Shown here: positions 45,866-55,041 of the stretch, one piece after another
Position numbering within the stretch: the stretch's first letter is position 1
Layout of the letters: each line of letters begins with the position of its first letter
Assembly (NCBI GenBank): GCA_022820025.1
Contig: JAJEGF010000030.1
Span: 92,227 to 156,226, forward strand
Direction: 5' to 3'
Length of the DNA: 64,000 nucleotides
Source: Chloroflexota bacterium
GTDB taxonomy: Bacteria > Chloroflexota > UBA11872
Translations under genes and position numbers: made by a program
Notes under the pieces: generated by a model
What the model saw: only the letters and a program-made list of their open reading frames with translations
Databases searched by the model: none
What the model was told of the DNA's origin: nothing

Positions 45866-48199
45866 ATGTCGAATCCGGTGAACCCGGTCTATCGCTGTCC
45901 CATGCACCCCGAGGTGCGTTCGGTCCGCCCCGGGAACTGTCCGACGTGCGGCATGCGGCTCGTCGCCGAGGACGAGGTTACGCCGCATGGCGACCACGGC
46001 CACCACTCTCACGCTCAACAAGGGCGGAACGACAGCGCCGGGGCTGCGGACCATGACACGGTTCCGGCCGGGCATACCGGTGCGGTCTATACGTGCCCGA
46101 TGCACCCGCGCGTTCGCCAGACGCGGCCGGGCTCCTGCCCGATCTGCGGCATGGGCCTGGAGCTTGCATCCGCCGCGATGTCTGAGGACGTTCCGAATCC
46201 TGAGTTGCTGGATTTCACCCGGAGGTTTCGTGTCGGCGCCGCGTTGACCATTCCGCTCCTGGTTCTGGCGATGGGACCGTTTCTGGGCTTCACGGCGCTG
46301 CGCGAGGTGTTCGGCGACCGCGGATCGCTGTGGGCCGAGCTGCTACTGGGCACGCCGGTGGTGCTGTGGAGCGGCCTGCCGTTCCTGGCGCGCGGCTGGA
46401 CCTCGTTCCGAACGCTGAAGCTCAACATGTTCTCGCTGATCGCGATGGGCGTAACCGCCGCCTGGCTCTACAGCGTGGTGGCCGTGCTGGCGCCGGGCAT
46501 CTTTCCGGCCGGCTTTCGCGATGCGGAAGACCACGTCGGCGTCTACTTCGAAGCGGCGGCGGTAATCGTGACCCTGGTGCTGCTGGGTCAGCTCATGGAA
46601 CTCCGCGCCCGCCAGGGCTCCGGCCAGGCAATCCGCTCGCTGCTCGAGATGGCGGCCAGGACGGCGCGCGTGCTGCGTGACGGCGGGCGCGAGGAGGAGA
46701 TCCCGCTGGACCACGTGCAGGCCGGCGACCGGCTGCGGGTGCGGCCGGGCGACAAGGTTCCGGTCGACGGCCGGGTGGTGGAAGGCCGCTCCTCCGTCGA
46801 CGAGAGCATGATCACCGGCGAGCCGATACCCGTGGAGAAGGCGCCCGGCGATCCGCTCACGGGCGCCACGATCAACGCGACCGGCAGCCTGATCATGGAG
46901 GCCACGCGCGTCGGCGCCGACACGCTGCTGAACCAGATCATCGAGATGGTGGAGCACGCGCAACGGAGCCGGGCGCCGATCCAGAAATATGCGGACACGG
47001 TGGCGGGCTGGTTCGTGCCGGCGGTGATTCTGGTCGCGGCCGGTTCGTTCACAGCCTGGGCCATTTGGGGCCCGGCGCCCGCCCTGTCCTATGCGCTCAT
47101 TTCGGCGGTCGGCGTACTGATCATCGCGTGTCCCTGCGCCCTCGGCCTCGCGACCCCCATGTCGATCATGACGGCGACCGGGCGTGGCGCCCAGATCGGG
47201 GTGCTGATCAAGAATGCCGAGGCGCTGGAGCGGTTCGAAAAGGTCGACACCCTCATCGTCGACAAGACTGGCACTTTGACAATGGGGAAACCCCGGCTGG
47301 TGTCGGTTCTTCCCGCCCGCGGCCACGACGAAGTCACCGTGCTGGCGATGGCGGCAAGCCTGGAGAAGGGCTCCGAGCACCCGCTGGCCGAGGCCATCGT
47401 GCAGGGGGCCGAGGAACGTGGCGTCCGCGTGGCCGAGGCGGCGGACTTCAACGCGGTCACGGGCAAGGGGGTCGTGGGAACGGTCGAGGGCAGGACCGTC
47501 GCGATCGGCAACCTGAAGCTGGTGCGGGACCTCGGGCTCGAGCCTGGATTACTGACCGAGGACGCCGACCGCCGGCGCGATGAGGGCGAGACCGTGATGT
47601 ACGTCATGCTCGATAGAGCGTTCGCGGGCCTGGTCGGCGTTGCCGATCCGGTGAAGGACTCCACGCCCGGTGCCATTAAGGCGCTGCGTCAGCTGGGCTT
47701 GCGCGTCATCATGGCGACGGGCGACAACGAGCGTACGGCCCGGGCCGTGGCGGGCCGTGTCGGCATCGACGATGTGCACGCTGGACTGCTGCCCGAGGAC
47801 AAGGCTCGCATCATCGGGGATCTGCAGGCCGAGGGTCATAAGGTCGCCATGGCGGGCGACGGAGTCAACGACGCACCCGCGCTGGCGCAGGCCGATGTCG
47901 GGATCGCGATGGGAACCGGCGCGGACGTCGCGATCGAGAGCGCCGGCATCACCCTGGTCAAGGGCAACCTGGATGGGATCGTGCGCGCGCGACGGCTTGC
48001 GCGGGCCACCATGCGCAACATTCGCCAGAACCTGTTCTTTGCCATGGCGTACAACGGCTCCGGCGTACCGGTGGCGGCCGGGCTGCTCTTCCCATTCTTT
48101 GGAATTCTCATCAGCCCCATGTTCGCGGCCTTCGCGATGACCGCGTCGTCGATCTCGGTCGTTCTGAATTCGCTGCGCCTGCGCGGCCTGCGGCTCTAG
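45866..48199 (+). CDS. copA: Copper-translocating P1B-type ATPase
   Basis: 777 residues. Two N-terminal heavy-metal-binding domains, YRCPMHPEV...PGNCPTCGM (9-32) and YTCPMHPRV...PGSCPICGM (about 74-100), are separated by a His-rich linker (HGDHGHHSH). Membrane helices, the GEPIPVEKA phosphatase loop, transport motif CPC (422-424), phosphorylation site DKTGTLT (Asp466), MATGDN and [10 protein letters not shown] complete the transporter. It exports Cu+ (or Ag+) from the cytoplasm. The HMBD type, rather than HMA domains, is typical of CopB/CopA hybrids. No metal-responsive regulator is adjacent. Confidence 0.92.
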   Translation: MSNPVNPVYRCPMHPEVRSVRPGNCPTCGMRLVAEDEVTPHGDHGHHSHAQQGRNDSAGAADHDTVPAGHTGAVYTCPMHPRVRQTRPGSCPICGMGLELASAAMSEDVPNPELLDFTRRFRVGAALTIPLLVLAMGPFLGFTALREVFGDRGSLWAELLLGTPVVLWSGLPFLARGWTSFRTLKLNMFSLIAMGVTAAWLYSVVAVLAPGIFPAGFRDAEDHVGVYFEAAAVIVTLVLLGQLMELRARQGSGQAIRSLLEMAARTARVLRDGGREEEIPLDHVQAGDRLRVRPGDKVPVDGRVVEGRSSVDESMITGEPIPVEKAPGDPLTGATINATGSLIMEATRVGADTLLNQIIEMVEHAQRSRAPIQKYADTVAGWFVPAVILVAAGSFTAWAIWGPAPALSYALISAVGVLIIACPCALGLATPMSIMTATGRGAQIGVLIKNAEALERFEKVDTLIVDKTGTLTMGKPRLVSVLPARGHDEVTVLAMAASLEKGSEHPLAEAIVQGAEERGVRVAEAADFNAVTGKGVVGTVEGRTVAIGNLKLVRDLGLEPGLLTEDADRRRDEGETVMYVMLDRAFAGLVGVADPVKDSTPGAIKALRQLGLRVIMATGDNERTARAVAGRVGIDDVHAGLLPEDKARIIGDLQAEGHKVAMAGDGVNDAPALAQADVGIAMGTGADVAIESAGITLVKGNLDGIVRARRLARATMRNIRQNLFFAMAYNGSGVPVAAGLLFPFFGILISPMFAAFAMTASSISVVLNSLRLRGLRL

Positions 48200-48426
48200 T
48201 TCCGCCGCGCCGCTTCTGTCCAGACCGGACACATGGCTTAAACACGTTCGGGGACATGGTCTACACATTCAGGCGGGCGGGCGGAGAGCGCTGTCCGGGG
48301 CGGCCGGTGCTCGCTCGCCCTGGTCCGATGACAGCGTGATCACCGAAATCACGCTCGCGCCAGCCGCGTGGACCGGAGCGGCTCCAGGCCTCCGTCAAGG
48401 GACCGGGTTCACACCTGCGCGCGCTG

Positions 48427-48560
48427 AGTGGACACATTTAGGGCGAATCGGCGGAAAAGGTGGACGCTTTTTGGCGAAGATTGAACACATCGGCCCTTAA
48501 ACTGAACACATTTGGCCCAAAATTGAACACTTGGCCGGAAACCCGGTGAACACCTCGGCG
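48427..48560. repeat. Short repeats resembling insertion-sequence ends
   Basis: About six copies of a (T)GAACACATTTGGCCC-like unit (for example ATTGAACACATCGGCCC at 48480, CTGAACACATTTGGCCC at 48502, ATTGAACACTTGGCC at 48522), spaced 20-32 bp apart. A related GGACACATGGCTTAAACACG stretch precedes at 48228. Several copies at an element end are typical of IS21/IS481-like elements, but no transposase remains. Confidence 0.4.
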
Positions 48561-48647
48561 GCCCGAGGGCCGCCCCGCAACGCGAGCCATCCAGCCCACC
48601 TAACGCCATTCGCAACACCGCAACCCACGACCCCGCCGCGCCCGGCC

Positions 48648-48676
48648 TTGCATCTCGTAATCACTTCGTGTACAAT
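48648..48676 (+). promoter_or_regulatory. Weak promoter candidate upstream of the DUF418 gene
   Basis: TTGCAT (48648-48653), 17 bp, then TACAAT (48671-48676, five of six). It is about 385 bp upstream of the DUF418 start, so if used it would give a long leader through the pyrimidine-rich tract. Confidence 0.3.
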
Positions 48677-48714
48677 CAGCGGCCATACCCATTGCCCGCC
48701 CCTCGGATCTTCTC

Positions 48715-48900
48715 GCTCACATGCCCCTCCTCCGCCTGCCATACCTCCTTCTCTGCCTGCTCACTCGCCTCATCCTTCCAACGCCCCCACCCCGCCGCGG
48801 CCTCACCCAGCCATGTCCCCACCCACGCTCGCCCACCCCCTCTCCCGCTCCCCGTCCCACCCTCCCATCAACCCCCTCGGCCCCCCTCCAAGCCCTCGCT
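48715..48900. repeat. Low-complexity pyrimidine-rich tract
   Basis: The plus strand is overwhelmingly C and T here, in runs such as CCCCTCCTCCGCCTGCC and CCACCCCCTCTCCCGCTCC, with no long runs of one base. There is no coding support in any frame. The rest of 48200-49061 contains only the repeats noted above. Confidence 0.6.
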
Positions 48901-49061
48901 ACGTCGGCCGCACTTCCCCGGTCTGCCGCCCTCGAAACTCGCAAATTCGCCCCAAAAAACCGGCCAAAACTGTCTCTCGCCAAGCACGCCCGGATCGCCA
49001 AACCTCAGACGGCACGGCCATGACCGCCGCAGCCAACCCGCTCACGCGCAGAGCCTGACCA

Positions 49062-50225
49062 ATGCCTGAAACACGTCAGCAAACCAAAGCCGCACCAGTC
49101 GCCGAATCCGCGCGCATTACGAGCCTGGACCTGGTTCGCGGGGTGGCGGTGCTGGGGATCCTGCTGATGAACGTCGTGCACTTCGGGTTCGGACGCGTGC
49201 CCTACCTGAATCTCAGCGCGGGCGGGTCGGAGTCCTGGTTGGACTGGGTCGTGGGCATTGGCGGCGAGATCTTCGTCGACCAGAAGTTCATGGGGATCTT
49301 CTCGCTGCTCTTCGGCGCCGGGATCCTGCTGTTCATCGAACGAGCCGAGGCCAAAGGCGGGCGTCCCGTCCTGCTGAATCTCTGGCGCAACGCGCTGCTG
49401 CTGGGCATCGGCATCCTCCACACCCTGCTGTGGGAAGGCGACGTGTTGATCGTCTATGCCGTATCGGCCCTATTCCTCATCGCCCTGCGGAAACTCCCAG
49501 GCCTGGGGCTGATCAGCGTCGGCGCGGGGGTTTTCGTGCTTTCCGTTCCCGTGCTGCTCGTGAATCAAGCCATCACCAACGCAACGGATGTTGCGCTGAG
49601 CGGCTTTTGGACACCCTCCCGGGGAGACGAGGTCGATTTCGCCGGACTCAACGGCGCCGTGCTGGGACTTTCACTCTTCGGCTATTTCCTGCGCGGCCTG
49701 GGCATGATCCTGATGGGCGCCGGGCTCTACCGCCTGAGCTTCATGCAGGGAGCACTCTCGGCCAGGACCTACTGTCTGACGGCTAGCGCCGGCATCGCCA
49801 TCGGCCTGCCCCTCGCTGCCATCGGCGTCCTGATCACCGCTTTGGGCGACTATTCCAGGGACGTGGCGTTCATCGGTCAGATCCCCAATACCCTCGGCAC
49901 GATTCCGGCCTCGCTGGGCTATATGAGCCTGATCATTCTCTGGAATCGAGGATTGGACAGCGCCCTGAAACAGCGATTCCGCGCCGTCGGCCGGATGGCC
50001 CTGACCAACTACCTGGCGCAGACGGTGCTGGGCGTGCTGATTCTCACGCTACTGCTGAGCGATCTCTCCGTGAACCGGGCCGGCCTCCTGCTCTTTGTCC
50101 TGGCCGTCTGGACGTTGCAGCTCTGGTGGTCGTGGGCCTGGATGCAGAGGTTCCGCTTCGGTCCGGCCGAGTGGCTGTGGCGGGTTGCGACCTACCGGCG
50201 AGGTCAGCCCCTGCGCCGAGCGTGA
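49062..50225 (+). CDS. DUF418 multispanning membrane protein
   Basis: 387 residues. RITSLDLVRGVAVLGILLMN near the N-terminus and FMGIFSLLFGAGILLFIERA are hallmark DUF418 segments. About nine to ten hydrophobic helices follow, and the C-terminal RMALTNYLAQTVLGVLIL, then LQLWWSWAWMQRFRFGPAEWLWR, is the signature of the DUF418 domain proper. Function unknown; YeiB-like members are inner-membrane proteins. ATG 49062 is the only sensible start. Confidence 0.88.
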   Translation: MPETRQQTKAAPVAESARITSLDLVRGVAVLGILLMNVVHFGFGRVPYLNLSAGGSESWLDWVVGIGGEIFVDQKFMGIFSLLFGAGILLFIERAEAKGGRPVLLNLWRNALLLGIGILHTLLWEGDVLIVYAVSALFLIALRKLPGLGLISVGAGVFVLSVPVLLVNQAITNATDVALSGFWTPSRGDEVDFAGLNGAVLGLSLFGYFLRGLGMILMGAGLYRLSFMQGALSARTYCLTASAGIAIGLPLAAIGVLITALGDYSRDVAFIGQIPNTLGTIPASLGYMSLIILWNRGLDSALKQRFRAVGRMALTNYLAQTVLGVLILTLLLSDLSVNRAGLLLFVLAVWTLQLWWSWAWMQRFRFGPAEWLWRVATYRRGQPLRRA

Positions 50226-50241
50226 CCCTGCAATCGAGGAT

Positions 50242-51012
50242 CTACCAGACGGTGAAACCGCCGTCCACGATCAGGTCGTGGCCGGTGACGTAGGAGGCGG
50301 CGTCGGAGGCCAGGAAGACGGCGGCGCCCTGTAGTTCCTCGACTTCGGCCATGCGGCCCAGGGGGGTGTCGCGATTCCAGATCGGCTGGGCTTCGCGAGT
50401 GCGGGGGGCGTCGGCCATCTCGGTGCGGGTGTAACCGGGACTCAGTGAGTTGACCCGCACGCCATGCGGCGCCCACTCGGCGGCCATGGACTTGGAGAGC
50501 TGCACCAAAGCGGCCTTGGACGAGTTGTAGTGCGACTGCGGCTGCGGCCGGTTGGTGATCCGAGCCGAAATCGACGCCAGGTTAATAATCGAACCACTCC
50601 CGGCGGCAATCATCACGCGGGCCTCGGCCTGCGAGCACAGAAACGCGCCCTTGACGTTGGTGTCGTAAATCCAGTCCCAGTCCTCTTCCGACATCCCGGC
50701 TGCGTCGACCCAGTTGTTGACGCCGGCGTTGTTGCAGGCGATGTCCAGCCGGCCCCAGGCGTCCACGATTTGGTCGACCAGGGAGTCGACCTCATCCGCC
50801 TTCGTCACGTCAGCCGTCAGAGGCAGGGCGCGTTGCCCCGTGGCCTCAATCGCGGCGGCGGTACTGTCCAGCGTTTCCTGCGTGCGCCCACAAACAGCCA
50901 CGTCAGCCCCAGCCTCCGCAAACCCAATCGCCAGCGCCTTGCCAATACCGGTTCCGCCGCCGGTAACCAGCGCGGTTCTGCCGCTTAGGCTGAATTGATC
51001 CAGGACACCCAT
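50242..51012 (-). CDS. Short-chain dehydrogenase/reductase (classical SDR)
   Basis: 256 residues. Cofactor loop VTGGGTGIGKALA (about 17-29), NNAGVNNW (NNAG motif), active-site Ser in INLASISAR, and YNSSKAALVQLSK (YxxxK) are all present. The C-terminus FLASDAASYVTGHDLIVDGG is the usual tetramer contact. Such enzymes oxidise sugars or polyols, or reduce oxoacyl groups; context (many sugar oxidoreductases) favours sugar or polyol oxidation. Convergent with DUF418. Confidence 0.9.
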   Translation of the reverse strand: MGVLDQFSLSGRTALVTGGGTGIGKALAIGFAEAGADVAVCGRTQETLDSTAAAIEATGQRALPLTADVTKADEVDSLVDQIVDAWGRLDIACNNAGVNNWVDAAGMSEEDWDWIYDTNVKGAFLCSQAEARVMIAAGSGSIINLASISARITNRPQPQSHYNSSKAALVQLSKSMAAEWAPHGVRVNSLSPGYTRTEMADAPRTREAQPIWNRDTPLGRMAEVEELQGAAVFLASDAASYVTGHDLIVDGGFTVW

Positions 51013-51070
51013 TTGCCAACCTCAGACCAGGGACGCCGCCGTCGCAAGCGGCGTGTGCAAGCCTACGAGC

Positions 51071-51307
51071 CTAGCTGCCTCCGCCGGCGGGGGTTGCCTG
51101 CTGGCTATCGCGTTCGGCCTTGTCGGCGAGGGCCTGTTGGCGCAGCTTCTCGCGCTCTTCCTCACTCATGTAGTCGTCGCTGCTGGGGCGCTGCTTGGGG
51201 AAGGCGTAGCCGCCCGGGGCGTCGACCCGGCTGCCGCAGGCGCCCAGGGCCGTCAGCCCGAGCAGGGCGACGGGGGCAAACCTCAGGATGTTCCGACGTG
51301 ACGTCAT
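51071..51307 (-). CDS. Small Tat-type lipoprotein, copy 1
   Basis: 78 residues. MTSRRNILRFAPVALLGLTA followed by LGAC gives a twin-arginine motif (SRRNILR) and a lipobox. The mature part APGGYAFPKQRPSSDDYMSE, then EEREKLRQQALADKAER, is Pro-rich and then helical. It shares the layout APGxYxFP...YxSEEERxKLxxQA with the next gene, 18 bp away, so the two are tandem paralogues. Function unknown; a small surface-anchored partner is plausible. Confidence 0.6.
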   Translation of the reverse strand: MTSRRNILRFAPVALLGLTALGACGSRVDAPGGYAFPKQRPSSDDYMSEEEREKLRQQALADKAERDSQQATPAGGGS

Positions 51308-51325
51308 TGGTCTGACTTCGGCTCG

Positions 51326-51577
51326 TTAGCTACCGGCCGTGGGCGTCGAAGTGTAGCCAGCGGCGGCCTGCGCTTGCAGTTTGGCGCGCTCCTCTTCGGA
51401 GATGTAGTACTGGTGCCCGTCCCCAACCCTGGGGAAGCTGTACCGCCCCGGCGCATCGGCATCGGAGCCTTCGCACGCAGCGATGGCTCCCGTGCCGAGA
51501 GCGCCCAGCAACACGGGCACAAGGCGAAAAGCGCGACGCCTGGAGATCACGGATTGAGTCCACCGGCCAGTCGTCAA
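51326..51577 (-). CDS. Small Tat-type lipoprotein, copy 2
   Basis: 83 residues. ISRRRAFRLVPVLLGALGTG, then AIAAC, is a twin-arginine-like signal with a lipobox. The mature part DAPGRYSFPRVGDGHQYYIS, then EEERAKLQAQAA, parallels copy 1. Start ATG 51577 is shown; GTG 51550 (VISRRRAF) would give a more standard signal length. Likely cotranscribed with copy 1. Confidence 0.6.
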   Translation of the reverse strand: MTTGRWTQSVISRRRAFRLVPVLLGALGTGAIAACEGSDADAPGRYSFPRVGDGHQYYISEEERAKLQAQAAAGYTSTPTAGS

Positions 51578-51686
51578 TAGTACCCCGAATCAGCGGAGCG
51601 GCGGACTATAGGTCGGCGGACATGTGCGGGTACGCGATTCCCTGGCCGCTAGACCGACGCGCAATGCCGCCGCGCTTAGCGAGGCC

Positions 51687-52217
51687 TCAACTCCACAGCC
51701 GATCGGCGGCTACGGCAATGGCGACCGCGGTACCCACCGAGCCGATCATCAAGCCGATCATCCACCTGATCAGGCGCGACTCAAGCGAGTGCAGGTCCGC
51801 CTTGGTGGCGTAGTGGGTCACAATCTCGGTGCGTAGCAGGTTCATTTCGAGGCGGAAGTCATCCCGCGTCTGGCCCATCTCGGCCCGGAGTTCTTCCCGC
51901 GTCTGGCTCATCTCGGCGCGGAGCTCTTCCCGCGTTTGGCTCAACTCGGCGCGGAACTCATCCCTGACACTTCGAATCTCTTCCCGTGTCTGGGTCAGCC
52001 CGGCCAGAAAGTCTTCCCGTGTCCGGCTCAGTTCAGCCCGAAACTCATCCCGCGTCCGGCTCTCCTCAGCCCGGAACTCCGCCTGTGTCCGGCCCAACTC
52101 GGCCCGAAACTCGTCCTGCGTCCGGTTCAACTCGAACCGCAACTCGTCCTGTGTGATCGGGTGCGCGTCAATCGTCACGTCCCTGATTCCTTTGTACGCC
52201 GAGCGATCACCCGGCAT
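51687..52217 (-). CDS. Coiled-coil protein of 11-residue repeats with C-terminal membrane anchor
   Basis: 176 residues from MPGDRSAYKG. About nine tandem hendecads of the form RTxxEFRAELx (RTQDEFRAELG, RTQAEFRAEES, QTREELRAEMS and so on) make an extended coiled coil, followed by RLIRWMIGLMIGSVGTAVAI, a membrane helix, and a short tail. The frame extends far upstream to 52826, but that part is a shadow of the divergent oxidoreductase gene. An anchored rod or scaffold is plausible; no family name is certain. Confidence 0.6.
   Translation of the reverse strand: MPGDRSAYKGIRDVTIDAHPITQDELRFELNRTQDEFRAELGRTQAEFRAEESRTRDEFRAELSRTREDFLAGLTQTREEIRSVRDEFRAELSQTREELRAEMSQTREELRAEMGQTRDDFRLEMNLLRTEIVTHYATKADLHSLESRLIRWMIGLMIGSVGTAVAIAVAADRLWS
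51862..52160. repeat. 33-bp coding minisatellite
   Basis: Tandem 33-bp units such as CGGAACTCATCCCGCGTCCG are repeated about nine times with substitutions, encoding the 11-residue hendecads. One irregular junction (EEIRSVRDEF) breaks the phase by insertion, indicating past slippage. Confidence 0.75.
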
Positions 52218-52454
52218 CTCGGCGGCTGGACCCGAGATCCGGGTCGCAGCCACGTCGGTACCAAGCGCGTCCCACCCTTGGCACGGCTGGGCCGCTTGAC
52301 GCGCACTCAGATCATAGCTGCCCGCGCGGAGGGTCCGACTTCCCTTTTTGGAGCCGCTAGCGGGAGCGCTAGGGGAATCGCCAGTCGCGGGAATTGACGC
52401 CCATGCGCGTGGCTGGCACGGTCCGCATGGCTGCTCGCCGAGGTACCCGCCAGG

Positions 52455-53504
52455 ATGTTGCGAGTTGGAATGATCGGCCTGGGCGGCATCGCCCGTTCTC
52501 ACGCCCAGGGCATTGCCGAGTTGGACGACGTGGAGATCGTGGCCTGCGCCGACCTGATCGAGTCGACGCGCGCCGAGTACATGGACGCCTACGACGTCCC
52601 AAAGGGCTACGCGTCGCACACCGAACTGCTGGAGGATCCCGACATCGATGCCGTGGGCGTGGTGCTGGGTCATCACCTGCACCACCGGCTGAGCGTGGAC
52701 GCGCTGAACGCCGGCAAGCACGTGCTGGTGGAGAAGCCGATGGCGCTGACGCTGGAGCAGTGCGACGAGATGATCGCGGCCGCCCATGCCAACGGCGTGA
52801 AGCTGATGGTGGGCCTGACCAACCACTTCCTGCCGGTGAATATCAAGGCGAAGGAGATCCTGGACTCAGGCGAACTGGGGCCGCTGATCACCATCGTGAG
52901 CTACATGTCCAAGAACTGGAACCACGCCAACCGACGGCCGCAATACCGCAGCCGCTACCACGGCGGGGGCATGTGGCTGAGCAACGGCGTGCACGTGGTG
53001 GACCGGGTGACCTGGTTCATGGGCTCGCAGGCGGCCTCGGTGTCGGCTTCGATCGGGACGCGCGCGCACTACCAGGCCGGCGACGATTCGGCCACGGCCT
53101 TCATCCGCTACAAGAACGGGCTGGCCGGCGTGGCGGTGTCCGTGGGCTTTGCCGACGGCGGACCAATCCACGACACGCACGTCATCTGCGCAAACGGCAG
53201 CCTGAAGTTCGCGCACAGCGCGTCGGGCCGCGGCCTCTGGATCGGCAAGAACAACTCCTGGGACGAAGTGGAGTACGACTACTGGCCGCAGAACATGCGG
53301 CTGGAGTGGGGACGGTTTGCCGAAGCCATCGAGCAGGGCATCGAGAGCCCGGTGCCCGGCGAATACGGGCGTCACATCATGGAGATCCTGCTGGCCGCGG
53401 AGACCTCGGAGCTCACGCGCAGCGAAGTCCTGCTGGATTCGGGCGAGAGCTGGGACTCGCAAGCCGCGGGCGAGCCCGTACAGATCCAGCACGGCTGGGT
53501 GTAG
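52455..53504 (+). CDS. Gfo/Idh/MocA family oxidoreductase
   Basis: 349 residues. MLRVGMIGLGGIARSHAQGI (Rossmann loop), VLGHHLHHRLSVDALNAGKH, VLVEKPMALTLEQCD (EKP hinge) and GGGMWLSNGVHVVDRVTWFM match the family closely. It starts at ATG 52455 and ends five bases before the aldo/keto reductase start, so the pair is an operon: two NAD(P)-linked steps on a sugar derivative are likely. Substrate unknown. Confidence 0.9.
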   Translation: MLRVGMIGLGGIARSHAQGIAELDDVEIVACADLIESTRAEYMDAYDVPKGYASHTELLEDPDIDAVGVVLGHHLHHRLSVDALNAGKHVLVEKPMALTLEQCDEMIAAAHANGVKLMVGLTNHFLPVNIKAKEILDSGELGPLITIVSYMSKNWNHANRRPQYRSRYHGGGMWLSNGVHVVDRVTWFMGSQAASVSASIGTRAHYQAGDDSATAFIRYKNGLAGVAVSVGFADGGPIHDTHVICANGSLKFAHSASGRGLWIGKNNSWDEVEYDYWPQNMRLEWGRFAEAIEQGIESPVPGEYGRHIMEILLAAETSELTRSEVLLDSGESWDSQAAGEPVQIQHGWV

Positions 53505-53508
53505 TCCG

Positions 53509-54453
53509 ATGAGCGCACTGGAACGCCGCCGCCTGGGCCGGACCAACCTGTACCCGACCCGCCTGGCCCTGGGGGCCGCGCACATGGGCGGGATGGTGCA
53601 CGGCATCACCGTGCCCGAGGTCCGCGCCACGCTGCAGCGCATGTACGACCTGGGGGTGCGCTGTCTGGATACCTCGCCGCTCTACGGCAACAGCCAGGAG
53701 AACCTGGGCAAGGCCATGGAGGGCATGGACCTGCCGGAGTTGCTGATCTCCACCAAGGTCGGCTCCCATCCCAGCCGACAATTCAGCTACACGGCGGAGG
53801 ACCTGCGCTGGTCGCTGGATGACAGTTCGCGGCTGCTGGGTCGCCAGAAACTCGACCTAGTGCTGATCCACGACCCGCCGACGATGGATCCGGTCATGGC
53901 CGCCGGCGACGGCTTCGACACGCTGGAGGCCCTGCGCGACGAAGGCCGCCTGGAAGCCATCGGCCTCGGCGTGCGCGACCTGGACTTTCACCGGCAGGCC
54001 ATCGACGCCGGCCGGGTGGACGCGATCCTGACCTACGCGGACTACAGCCTGGTGCGCCAGACGGCCGCGCCGCTGATTCGCCACGCTAAGGCCAACGGGG
54101 TTGGCGTGATCCTGGGCTCGCCGCAGCTACAGGGGCTGCTGGCGCACGGCGACCCGATGATCGCCCTCAAGGTCCGGCCCAACCTCACCGACCTCTACTC
54201 CCCCGAGGACATCCAGGCCGCCCGCGAATGGTGGGCGTGGTGCCGCGAGCGCCAGGTGGACCTGCGCCACCTGAACATGCGCTTCGTGCTGGCCAACGAG
54301 GACATCGACGTGGTGTTGACCGGCGCGGCCTCGGCCTACGAGATGGAAACCAACGTCCGCGAAGCCACCTCAGCCATCCCGAGCGACATCTGGGCCGAGG
54401 CCCTGGAGCGGGTGGCGGAGTCGGAGGAGCAGGCGGGCCAGGTAGCCGGGTAG
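53509..54453 (+). CDS. Aldo/keto reductase
   Basis: 314 residues. LGRTNLYPTRLALGAAHMGG, then VRCLDTSPLYGNSQENLGKA (catalytic Asp and Tyr), LISTKVGSHP (Lys) and LVLIHDPP (His), gives the AKR tetrad. The barrel continues with SPQLQGLLAHGDP and NMRFVLANEDIDVVLTGAAS. It resembles L-fucose/pyridoxal-type dehydrogenase AKRs. The start follows the Gfo/Idh/MocA stop by four bases; the longer frame from 53317 is a shadow. Confidence 0.88.
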   Translation: MSALERRRLGRTNLYPTRLALGAAHMGGMVHGITVPEVRATLQRMYDLGVRCLDTSPLYGNSQENLGKAMEGMDLPELLISTKVGSHPSRQFSYTAEDLRWSLDDSSRLLGRQKLDLVLIHDPPTMDPVMAAGDGFDTLEALRDEGRLEAIGLGVRDLDFHRQAIDAGRVDAILTYADYSLVRQTAAPLIRHAKANGVGVILGSPQLQGLLAHGDPMIALKVRPNLTDLYSPEDIQAAREWWAWCRERQVDLRHLNMRFVLANEDIDVVLTGAASAYEMETNVREATSAIPSDIWAEALERVAESEEQAGQVAG

Positions 54454-54485
54454 AGTCGCCGAAACGCCGCGAGCCGGAATGGCCG

Positions 54486-54830
54486 CTACTGGTTGAACCC
54501 TCGCACCCGTACACGCTTGTTGGTGTCGGCGGTTGTGGCCTTGACAGTGGCCATATCTGCCATGAGCGTCGCGACGTTTGATTCGAGCGCTGCAACCCTT
54601 GATTCGAGCGTTGCAACGCTGGACACGAGCGTTTCGACGCTAGATGCGAGCATTTCGACGCTAGATGCGAGCGTTTCGACGTTTGATTCGAGCCTTGCGA
54701 CCCTCGATTCGAGCGTCGCGAGGCGCTGATCCATGCGTTCCAAGATATGCAGGACGCTGTTCATCGTGTCGTCGTCCGAATGAGCGCGCTGCTCAAGTCG
54801 CGTAATGCGAGCTTCAATCGTCGCGGACAT
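54486..54830 (-). CDS. Heptad-repeat coiled-coil protein
   Basis: 114 residues. ITRLEQRA, then a long run of seven-residue units (ATLESRV, ARLESNV, ETLASSV, EMLASSV, ETLVSSV and so on) forming an almost pure parallel coiled coil, with a basic C-terminus (NKRVRVRGFNQ). The DNA shows the same period as 21-bp repeats. No membrane segment. Resembles small coiled-coil proteins of unknown function; length may vary between strains. Confidence 0.6.
   Translation of the reverse strand: MSATIEARITRLEQRAHSDDDTMNSVLHILERMDQRLATLESRVARLESNVETLASSVEMLASSVETLVSSVATLESRVAALESNVATLMADMATVKATTADTNKRVRVRGFNQ
54559..54723. repeat. 21-bp coding minisatellite
   Basis: About eight units of GATTCGAGCGTTGCAACGCT-like text. 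Two neighbours (GCTAGATGCGAGC) differ at only one or two bases, suggesting recent slippage. The units encode the heptads of the overlapping minus-strand gene. Confidence 0.75.
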
Positions 54831-55041
54831 GGTCCAGGCTCCTCGACTGGGCCCGCCCGGACACCCTTAGCTTCTAGCTCGACTGTAGCATCCTCGGACA
54901 TTCCAAGAACGCTGTCCTGCTTCTCAATGATCTGCCTTCGGCGCACGAGGTGAACCCAGCTGCCCACCGGGCGCCAGGGCCGAATGCCCGCAGCTCCTGA
55001 CCGAAATCAAAGAGCAGACAGGTTAGACGTCGACTGCGGAT

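Noticed and set aside
52218..52826. N-terminal extension of the hendecad coiled-coil frame
   Set aside because: It runs antisense through the Gfo/Idh/MocA gene and its promoter; repeats and normal start context begin only at 52217.
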